Part shown: one piece after another, positions 1 to 4,761 of the stretch
Layout of the letters: each line of letters starts with the position of its first letter
Numbering within the stretch: the stretch's first letter is position 1
NCBI GenBank assembly: GCA_035258565.1
Contig: DATFXF010000149.1
Coordinates: 1 to 5,588, forward strand
Source of the DNA: DATFXF01 sp035258565
GTDB taxonomy: Bacteria; Acidobacteriota; Terriglobia; Acidiferrales; UBA7541
Direction of reading: 5' to 3'
DNA: 5,588 nt
Made by a program: the position numbers and the translations under genes
The notes under the pieces: model-generated
What the model saw: the letters and a program-made list of their open reading frames with translations, nothing else
The model's database searches: none
What the model was told of the DNA's origin: nothing

Positions 1-144
1 GGACTCGGTCCAGTGCGGGTGCTGATTGGCAAACTGTGTGGCCAGCGAAAACGTGATCAGGGCGAAAATAATAAACCAGCTGGGGTGCAGGTAGATGGGG
101 ATGCCGAAAATCCGCCCGATCCTTATCCCCGCACCGCGCAGCAT
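1..144 (-). CDS. Site-2 protease family (M50) intramembrane metalloprotease, N-terminal fragment
   Basis: Reading from the ATG at 144 down to 1 gives 48 residues beginning MLRGAGIRIGRIFGIPIYLH, followed by PSWFIIFALITFSLA. The G-R-I-F-G-I-P-I-x-L-H-P-S-W pattern followed at once by a membrane helix (about residues 22-38) is the typical start of the site-2 protease family that often carries CBS domains. These are multi-spanning zinc metalloproteases that cut substrates within the membrane, for example anti-sigma factors. The catalytic HExxH and LDG motifs would lie outside the window, so activity cannot be judged. The start is well decided: reading upstream in frame there is no ATG, GTG or TTG before the stop codon at 231-229. 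A GGGAG lies 11 bases upstream of the ATG, which is farther than ideal. The gene is divergent from the transpeptidase operon and shares its 240-base intergenic region. Confidence 0.85.
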   Translation of the reverse strand, partial: MLRGAGIRIGRIFGIPIYLHPSWFIIFALITFSLATQFANQHPHWTES

Positions 145-225
145 TCGCCCGTCCGCTCCCAGTATAACCGAAGCCTCTAGCCGCCGGGAGATGCGCCCGC
201 CCGAACGCGATCGGGTCTCGTGCAG

Positions 226-352
226 CCGCTAGCGCGCGAATCGCGTCGGGTGTTCCACAACGTGTCCTGTGCGCCACGCGCCCCCCCTCCCCCCAAGATG
301 TAACGCCCTTCTTTTCAACTCGATGCAGATTGGCCTGGGTTGTGCCGCTAGC
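226..352. repeat. Two direct copies of CCGCTAGC in the divergent intergenic region
   Basis: CCGCTAGC occurs at 226-233 and 345-352, both in the same orientation. The core GCTAGC is a palindrome. In both copies a GCGAA follows within a few bases (236-240 and 357-361), and the first copy runs into the near-perfect palindrome CGCGA-A-TCGCG at 235-245. Three more copies lie downstream of the SPFH gene. The copies flank the region where promoters for the divergent genes must lie, so they could be operators. They could equally be members of a dispersed short repeat family. No function is demonstrated. Confidence 0.5.
281..294. repeat. C7-T-C6 homopolymer tract
   Basis: Seven Cs, one T and six Cs lie in the divergent intergenic region, 91 bases upstream of the transpeptidase start. 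The minus strand is correspondingly a nearly uninterrupted G run. Such tracts are prone to slippage, and a G-rich strand like this could form a quadruplex-like structure. Either could influence expression of the flanking genes, but there is no direct evidence. The tract lies outside every gene, so a length change would not shift a reading frame. Confidence 0.4.
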
Positions 353-384
353 TCTGGCGAAGCGAGAACGGCAAGGAGACAGCG

Positions 385-978
385 ATGCGGCGAATCAACA
401 CGTGGGGCCGAAAGGCGGGGGTCGGGGGCCGGGGGACGCTGGCCACTACTCTGATGCTGGTGGCCGCGCAGGCACTCGCGCAGCAAAGAACTCAGGCACG
501 CCCCACCGAACCCGCGAGGGCATCGAGGGAAAGCGTGGCGAGGCGACGGATCGTCGTCAGCATCCCAGACCGCAAGCTGGCCCTGCTCGAGGGCGGCCGG
601 GTGGTCAAGACCTATCGGGTAGCGGTTGGCGCGTCAGAGACCCCGAGCCCCGCGGGCGAGTTCACGATTGCGCATCGCATTGCCCACCCTACCTACTACG
701 CGCCGGGCGTCATCATCCCACCGGGCGAGGCCAATCCCTTGGGCACGCGCTGGCTCGGCCTCGGCCAGCGGGGCTTCGGCATTCATGGCACGAACCAGCC
801 GCACTCGATCGGGCATCGGGCGTCGCACGGATGCATCCGCATGCGCAACCGAGACATCGAGGAGCTCTTTGAGCTCGTCGAGGTGGGCGACGCGGTCGAG
901 CTGCACGACGAGCGCATCGTGGAGCTCGCGGAGATTTTTGGCGGCCCCGAAGTGGCGGCCGCGGGCGGGCAGGACTGA
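385..978 (+). CDS. Secreted L,D-transpeptidase (YkuD domain)
   Basis: This 197-residue protein is an L,D-transpeptidase, an enzyme with a catalytic cysteine that makes 3-3 cross-links in peptidoglycan or attaches proteins to it outside the inner membrane. Residues 1-32 look like a signal peptide: a basic n-region (RR, RK, R), a hydrophobic stretch LATTLMLVAAQ and an AQALA cleavage site before QQ. A low-complexity linker follows, then the YkuD domain at about residues 54-174. The active-site signature is visible: IHGT with His134, then SHGC with His148, Gly149 and Cys150, followed by IRM. There is no LysM or other peptidoglycan-binding domain, so this is a minimal form. AAGGAG at 373-378 lies 6 bases before the ATG and supports this start. 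It is the first gene of a likely operon; the next gene begins 31 bases downstream. Whether it makes 3-3 links or anchors proteins cannot be told from sequence. Confidence 0.95.
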   Translation: MRRINTWGRKAGVGGRGTLATTLMLVAAQALAQQRTQARPTEPARASRESVARRRIVVSIPDRKLALLEGGRVVKTYRVAVGASETPSPAGEFTIAHRIAHPTYYAPGVIIPPGEANPLGTRWLGLGQRGFGIHGTNQPHSIGHRASHGCIRMRNRDIEELFELVEVGDAVELHDERIVELAEIFGGPEVAAAGGQD

Positions 979-1009
979 ACAGCTTCGAGATCTCTCAGGA
1001 GGCACGGAC

Positions 1010-1219
1010 ATGAACACGGTAATGACGCTGGCAGCGCTGGCAACGGTGACGGCGCTTTCGTTCGCGGCTGCGCTCGGAATGGAATGGTTGTGCCTGCGCG
1101 GCGCGTTCCTCCTGCTGCCTCACGCCAATCGGAAGCTGCGCTTTCGAGTCCGGGGGTCACGCCGCGCGCCGGCTGCTCCGGCGCGGTTTGCGCATCAGGA
1201 ATTGTCTCAGCAGAGTTGA
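1010..1219 (+). CDS. Small membrane protein of unknown function (69 aa)
   Basis: I do not recognise a family. The ATG at 1010 is preceded by CAGGAGG at 996-1002 with a 7-base spacer, a strong ribosome binding site that picks this start over the much longer upstream extension of the same frame, which would overlap the transpeptidase gene. The 69 residues begin MNTVMTLAALATVTALSFAA. Residues 3-24 form one convincing membrane helix, and residues 26-37 (W, L, C, L, R, G, A, F, L, L, L, P) continue as a shorter hydrophobic patch. Residues 41-59 are strongly basic (RKLRFRVR, RR) and so probably cytoplasmic, and the end is polar and Gln-rich. It sits between the transpeptidase and SPFH genes with 31- and 27-base gaps, so all three are probably co-transcribed. 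A role as a partner of the SPFH protein is only a guess from position. Confidence 0.7.
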   Translation: MNTVMTLAALATVTALSFAAALGMEWLCLRGAFLLLPHANRKLRFRVRGSRRAPAAPARFAHQELSQQS

Positions 1220-1246
1220 GCTGAAGCATCGCGAAGGAGGAACACT

Positions 1247-2584
1247 ATGCTGCTACTGAAGTACTTGCTCATCCTAGCGGGTGTGGGGCTGCTGACCGGC
1301 AGTGCGGCCGTCATCGCCTACGATATTTACCAGGCGGCCGAACTTCGCCGCCTCCTGGCGCGCGGGGCCGAGCCGTTGGCGCCACCGCGGGGGCCCGCGC
1401 GCCCTATCCGATGGAGGCTCGCCGGAAGGTTAGCCCTCCTGGCCTGGCTGCCTCTGCTGGTGGGCGCAAGCATCCAGGTCGTTCCGGACGGCCATGCGGG
1501 AGTGCGCGTCAGCCAAATCACCGGGGTTCGCCCGGGGGCGCTCTACCCGGGCGTGCATGTCATCGTGCCACTGGTTGACCACGTTGTTCTGTACGACCTG
1601 CGCGAGCACGTCTACACGACCGCTTCGAAGGAAGACCCCAAGAAAAAAGCGGAACTCCTCCAGGTGCAGGCGCGCGAAGGGCTCTCGATCGGGCTCGCCG
1701 TGGCGGTGCGCTATCGTCTCGATCCCAAACGGCTCGACTACATCCACGCCAATCTGCCGCAGCCGATGGATGAACAGGTCGTGGCGCCCGTGGTGGCCAC
1801 AATCTTCCGTCAGATTGCCCCGACCTACATCGTGCGCGAAGTCTTCGCCACGCGCCGCGAAGAGCTTCGCCAGCGCGCCGCCGATGCCATCGCGGCGCGG
1901 CTGGGCGCGGACGGCATCGTGGTCCGGGAAGTGTCGCTGCGCGACATCCAGCTTCCGGTCGAGTACGCGAAGGGGCTCGAAGGGCTCCTGCTGAAAGAAC
2001 AGGAGAACGAGCAGCTGGGCACGGAGACTGAGATTCGGCAAAAGCAGGTACGCATTGCGGAGCTTGAGGCCGAAGCGCAGAAGACGCGCCAGGTGAAGCA
2101 AGCGGAGGCGAACGCGCAGACTCGTGTGCTCCAAGCCAAGGCGGAATCAGATGCCATGCAGTACACATTGCCGCTCAAGCAGAAGCAGATTGAGCAGACG
2201 CGCCTGGAGGCGGAAGCGCACAAGGAAGCCACGCTGAAGAATGCCGAGGCTGCGGCGCAAGCCAAGGTGATCGACAGCAAGGCCGAGCAGGAGCGTCGTC
2301 GGATGCTGGCCGAGGCCGAGGCCAACCGCATCCGTATCACTGCGGCGGCAGACTCTGAGCGGTTGAAGCTTGAGGCACTCGTGCTCAAGCAGAACCCGCT
2401 ACTTATTCAAAAGATCATCGCCGAGCGGCTCTCAGATAAGTTGCAGATTATGATGGTACCGGCCGACGGCAAGTTCTTCTTCGCGAACGATGTCATGCGC
2501 TCGGCCTTTGGCGGGAGCAATGCGGCGACCGAGGACGGTCCGGACGCGCCGAACACGCAAGCGAAGCCAAATGGTCGGCCCTAG
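1247..2584 (+). CDS. Prohibitin-like SPFH/Band 7 membrane protein with extended coiled coil
   Basis: SPFH proteins form oligomeric scaffolds at the membrane, organise microdomains and often regulate membrane proteases such as FtsH. This 445-residue protein has a hydrophobic helix at residues 3-25, a Pro/Arg-rich loop (40-58) and a second helix at 60-76. The SPFH domain follows at about 77-250: VVPDGHAGV, GALYPGVHVIVPLVD, then REVSLRDIQLP near its end. From about 250 to 375 it is an Ala/Glu/Lys/Gln-rich coiled coil with AEAEA-type repeats. The end is IMMVPADGKFFF, as in prohibitin-like proteins, plus a polar tail. Eukaryotic prohibitins are about 270-300 residues with one N-terminal helix, so both the extra helix and the longer coiled coil stand out. 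AAGGAGG at 1234-1240 lies 6 bases before the ATG and fixes the start. It is the last gene of the run; the stop is TAG. No NfeD partner or FtsH lies in the window. Confidence 0.94.
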   Translation: MLLLKYLLILAGVGLLTGSAAVIAYDIYQAAELRRLLARGAEPLAPPRGPARPIRWRLAGRLALLAWLPLLVGASIQVVPDGHAGVRVSQITGVRPGALYPGVHVIVPLVDHVVLYDLREHVYTTASKEDPKKKAELLQVQAREGLSIGLAVAVRYRLDPKRLDYIHANLPQPMDEQVVAPVVATIFRQIAPTYIVREVFATRREELRQRAADAIAARLGADGIVVREVSLRDIQLPVEYAKGLEGLLLKEQENEQLGTETEIRQKQVRIAELEAEAQKTRQVKQAEANAQTRVLQAKAESDAMQYTLPLKQKQIEQTRLEAEAHKEATLKNAEAAAQAKVIDSKAEQERRRMLAEAEANRIRITAAADSERLKLEALVLKQNPLLIQKIIAERLSDKLQIMMVPADGKFFFANDVMRSAFGGSNAATEDGPDAPNTQAKPNGRP

Positions 2585-2588
2585 AGTT

Positions 2589-2672
2589 CCGCTAGCCAAA
2601 ACCCTTGCGGGTGGCTCCACCCGCTAGCCGGGGACCACCCTCCCGGCCGATCAAGAGCCACCCGGCTAGCGG
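2589..2672. repeat. 84-base foldable element with inverted CCGCTAGCC ends
   Basis: The element starts with CCGCTAGCC (2589-2597) and ends with its inverse GGCTAGCGG (2664-2672); another CCGCTAGCC lies inside at 2621-2629. Two folds compete. In one, the ends pair (9 bp), 2609-2617 pairs with 2655-2663 (9 bp, GGGTGGCTC with GAGCCACCC) directly inside them, and 2627-2632 pairs with 2642-2647 at the tip; the only large irregularity is an 11-base bulge at 2598-2608. In the other, 2621-2632 pairs with 2661-2672 as a perfect 12-bp stem. CCACCC occurs three times (2617, 2635, 2658), which allows further shifts. It resembles a REP-like or miniature repeat in form, but family membership cannot be judged from one copy. 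Confidence 0.55.
2607..2624 (+). terminator. GC-rich hairpin downstream of the SPFH gene, possible terminator
   Basis: GCGGGTGG (2607-2614) and CCACCCGC (2617-2624) are perfectly complementary, giving 7 bp around a four-base loop GCTC. The hairpin begins 22 bases after the SPFH stop codon, where a terminator would be expected. There is no T tract after it, so it is not a classical intrinsic terminator; it may act with Rho or serve as a 3' end stabiliser. Its right arm shares bases with the left arm of the larger 12-bp inverted repeat, so the two structures exclude each other. Confidence 0.4.
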
Positions 2673-2682
2673 TTTCGCGAAA
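2673..2682. promoter_or_regulatory. Perfect palindrome TTTCGCGAAA, possible operator
   Basis: This ten-base perfect palindrome directly abuts the right end of the folded element. A similar CGCG-type near-palindrome (CGCGA-A-TCGCG, 235-245) directly follows the GCTAGC at 228-233 in the other intergenic region. The shared arrangement suggests the palindrome belongs to the same repeated unit rather than being a separate operator. Protein binding is untested. Confidence 0.25.
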
Positions 2683-2759
2683 GCGCGTGTCCGTGCGGGC
2701 GTTCTTCCGACCAGTTCTTGTGCTTGCGCTCGTCCTGTGTTTCCCTCTGTACGGCTTTC

Positions 2760-2779
2760 CCTGCCATTGGCTTGGCAGG
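2760..2779. repeat. Short inverted repeat CCTGCCA / TGGCAGG
   Basis: CCTGCCA (2760-2766) and TGGCAGG (2773-2779) form a perfect 7-bp stem with a six-base loop TTGGCT. It lies about 80 bases upstream of the possible kinase -10 box. It could be a binding site for a dimeric regulator upstream of that promoter, or a chance hairpin in GC-rich DNA. Confidence 0.25.
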
Positions 2780-2860
2780 AATGCTTCGAGGCGCTGGGCG
2801 CCAGCCCTTCGGGAGGCACGGCGTGCGCAACTTTCCGCTTCTCGGCCGCTTGCGCTGGTC

Positions 2861-2866
2861 TATGAT
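2861..2866 (+). promoter_or_regulatory. Possible -10 box (TATGAT) for the kinase-regulator genes
   Basis: TATGAT matches five of six bases of the sigma-70 -10 consensus. A transcript starting about 7 bases downstream would have a leader of roughly 35 bases that includes the GGGAG ribosome binding site of the kinase. No good -35 box is present: the bases at the right distance (2838-2843) read CTTCTC. Placement is good but sequence support is partial. Confidence 0.3.
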
Positions 2867-2895
2867 GCAGACGAGGGGACACGGGAGGCTCGAGC

Positions 2896-2900
2896 GGGAG
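2896..2900 (+). promoter_or_regulatory. Ribosome binding site GGGAG that decides the GTG start of the kinase
   Basis: GGGAG lies 7 bases before the GTG at 2908. In this frame there is no ATG, GTG or TTG between the upstream stop (TGA at 2863) and 2908, and the next in-frame Met is residue 75, beyond the first membrane helix. The GTG is therefore the only start that keeps the membrane anchor. Confidence 0.7.
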
Positions 2901-2907
2901 AATCGCG

Positions 2908-4737
2908 GTGAGCTTTCGCACGAAACTGGTCATTGTCTTCACGCTGACGATCGTGGTGGCGGTGGCGCTGGTTGCTTGGGGCGTCTCGGCGTCCACGCGT
3001 CGTGCCTTCGAGCAGCTCGACCAGCAGCGCACCGACGCGCTCGTGGCGCAGTTCCGCCGAGAATTTGTGGCGCGCGGCGAGGAGGTAGTGCGCCGCGTTC
3101 AGGGCATCGCCGACGCGGAAGCCACCGTCCGCATGGCCATTGATCTCAGCCGACCGCAGGCGGATGCCTCGCTCTATGTGAACGACGCCCGCGGCCTGGC
3201 AGGTTCCTACCAGCTCGATTTCCTTGAGATGGTGGCCAACGACGGCACGTTGATTTCTTCGGCCGAATGGCCCGCGCGCTTGGGCTACAAGAACAACTGG
3301 GTCACCCAGCAAAAGGATTGGAAGGGGACCGGCGCGTTTCTGCGTCGCGAAGAGCTGCCCGACAGTGTGGCGCTTTCTTTGGCAGCGGTGCGCACCGTGG
3401 CAGTCGGCGAGAAGAACCTCTACATCATCGGCGGCCAGCGCCTGGACAAGGAGTTCCTCGCCACCCTGGTGCTTCCGGCGGGAATGCGTGCCCTGCTCTA
3501 CAAGAACCTCGAGCCGGCCTTTATCCCTGCGGCCCTGACCGATTCTTCCGGGCGCGCAAAGGGAGCCGAGCGGTTCGCTCCTCTGATCGAGCAGGTCCAG
3601 AAGCAGCCGCGCGAGGTCGAGCAGACCATCCAGTGGACGCCCGACGCGGCGAGCGCCGAGACATTTCTGGCCATCCCACTCACCGGCCGGCAAAGTGAGC
3701 TGCTGGGCGTGCTGCTGGTGGGCAGCTCGCGTCGTGATCTGGTGACGCTGACGAATTTCATCCGTGTGCTCGGGTTGGGGGTCGGTCTGGCTGGCGTTCT
3801 GCTGGGGGTGGTGCTGAGCTGGTGGGTGGCGGCCCGCGTGACGCGGCCGGTCGAAAGGCTTGCTGCCGGGGCGCGTGAAGTCGCGGCCGGTCGTTGGGAT
3901 GCTCGCGTCGCCATCAACTCGCGGGACGAGGTCGGCCAGCTGGCCCGTGCCTTCAACGAGATGACGCGGCAGCTCGCCGAGCAGCGCGAGCACCTGCTCC
4001 AGGCCGAGCGCGTTGCCGCCTGGCGTGAAGTGGCGCGGCGGCTGGCGCATGAGCTGAAGAACCCGCTGTTCCCGCTCCAGCTCACCGTCGAGAATCTCCA
4101 GCGTGCCCGGCGGGAAACGCCGGAGCAGTTCGACGAGGTTTTTCGCGAGTCCACCGAAACCCTTCGTGCCGAACTCGTGAAGCTCAACACCATTGTCAGT
4201 CGTTTCAGCGAATTCGCCAAAATGCCGGCGCCTGAATGGCAACCAGTAAACGTCAATGAGGCAGTGCGGAATGTTGTCAAGCTCTTCGAGCCACAGTTCC
4301 ATACCGTGGGCCGGCCGCCCATCACCCCCGAGTTGATGCTCGGAGAGAACCTGGGTCTTATCCAGGCGGATCCAGACCTCCTGCACCGCGCGCTGCAGAA
4401 TCTCGTGCTGAATTCACTCGATGCCATGCCCGTCGGTGGCACGCTAACCATCCGCACCGAGCGCCGCGCCGCCTCCGTGCGCATCGAAGTTTCCGATTCC
4501 GGCAGCGGGCTCACCCCAGAAGAGTGCGCGCGCCTGTTCACGGCCTATTACACCTCGAAGCAGCACGGCACTGGCCTCGGCCTGGCCATTGTGCAGTCCG
4601 TGGTGAGCGATCATGGCGGCACGATTTCGGTCAAAAGCCAGCCGGGATTGGGCACGACCTTTCGCATCGAACTGCCCACCAGCCCGCCTGCGCCGGGTGG
4701 GCCATCGGCGATCGAACCGAGAAGCGGCATAGCCTAG
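2908..4737 (+). CDS. NtrY-like membrane sensor histidine kinase
   Basis: This 609-residue kinase senses a signal outside the membrane and phosphorylates a response regulator. Order of parts: membrane helix at about 7-27; an extracytoplasmic region of about 255 residues (28-283) with VANDGTLISSAEWPARLGYK near 109-128, perhaps a Cache-like sensor; second helix at 284-307; HAMP at about 308-360 (RPVERLAAGAREVAAG, RDEVGQLARAFNEM). The dimerisation/phosphotransfer domain has H381 in AHELKNPLFPLQ. The ATPase domain shows an N box with N498 and N502, G1 DSGSG (530-534), F box at F544 and G2 GTGLGLA (554-560). All catalytic motifs are intact. The HELKNPL helix and the SRFSEFAKMP segment are typical of NtrY relatives, but the usual PAS domain between HAMP and kinase is absent. 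The partner regulator follows 24 bases downstream. The input ligand is unknown; nitrogen control should not be assumed from the name. Confidence 0.94.
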   Translation: MSFRTKLVIVFTLTIVVAVALVAWGVSASTRRAFEQLDQQRTDALVAQFRREFVARGEEVVRRVQGIADAEATVRMAIDLSRPQADASLYVNDARGLAGSYQLDFLEMVANDGTLISSAEWPARLGYKNNWVTQQKDWKGTGAFLRREELPDSVALSLAAVRTVAVGEKNLYIIGGQRLDKEFLATLVLPAGMRALLYKNLEPAFIPAALTDSSGRAKGAERFAPLIEQVQKQPREVEQTIQWTPDAASAETFLAIPLTGRQSELLGVLLVGSSRRDLVTLTNFIRVLGLGVGLAGVLLGVVLSWWVAARVTRPVERLAAGAREVAAGRWDARVAINSRDEVGQLARAFNEMTRQLAEQREHLLQAERVAAWREVARRLAHELKNPLFPLQLTVENLQRARRETPEQFDEVFRESTETLRAELVKLNTIVSRFSEFAKMPAPEWQPVNVNEAVRNVVKLFEPQFHTVGRPPITPELMLGENLGLIQADPDLLHRALQNLVLNSLDAMPVGGTLTIRTERRAASVRIEVSDSGSGLTPEECARLFTAYYTSKQHGTGLGLAIVQSVVSDHGGTISVKSQPGLGTTFRIELPTSPPAPGGPSAIEPRSGIA

Positions 4738-4761
4738 ATCGAGCGAGCAGCGAGCGCCGGA

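Larger units (their letters stand above)
2585..2907. other. Intergenic region between the SPFH and kinase genes
   Basis: These 323 bases hold no convincing gene. From left to right they contain a foldable element with three CCGCTAGC copies (2589-2672), the palindrome TTTCGCGAAA (2673-2682), a small inverted repeat (2760-2779), a possible -10 box (2861-2866) and the kinase ribosome binding site (2896-2900). Open frames cross the region in all three plus frames, but none combines a good ribosome binding site with the codon bias of the flanking genes. The length and content suggest a boundary between two transcription units. Confidence 0.6.

Noticed and set aside
161..166. TATACT on the minus strand as a -10 box for the site-2 protease gene
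   Set aside because: No -35 box lies at a suitable distance, and a transcript starting from it would have a leader of only about ten bases that excludes the GGGAG sequence.
626..1009. Upstream extension of the small membrane protein frame into the transpeptidase gene
   Set aside because: The extension overlaps the YkuD catalytic region, is rich in Arg/Ser/Ala typical of an out-of-frame reading, and the strong ribosome binding site at 996-1002 points to the ATG at 1010.
2768..2787. Sigma-54 promoter suggested by TTGGCAGGAATGCTT upstream of the kinase
   Set aside because: The GG and GC dinucleotides are 7 bases apart instead of the required 10, so the -24/-12 geometry is wrong.
2605..2865. 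86-codon plus-strand frame across the intergenic region
   Set aside because: It starts inside the hairpin element, has no ribosome binding site and has a low-complexity, non-protein-like composition.
2687..2911. Open frame of 74 codons starting at GTG, with a hydrophobic N-terminus and a GTGA overlap with the kinase start
   Set aside because: No ribosome binding site precedes the GTG, third-position GC is only about 60 percent and visibly lower than in the real genes, and the protein resembles nothing I know. The overlap could be chance. It would be worth revisiting if conserved in relatives.
2860..4386. 508-codon minus-strand open frame opposite the kinase
   Set aside because: It is the antisense shadow of a GC-rich gene whose plus-strand product has every histidine kinase motif. 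The antisense product has no recognisable domain.
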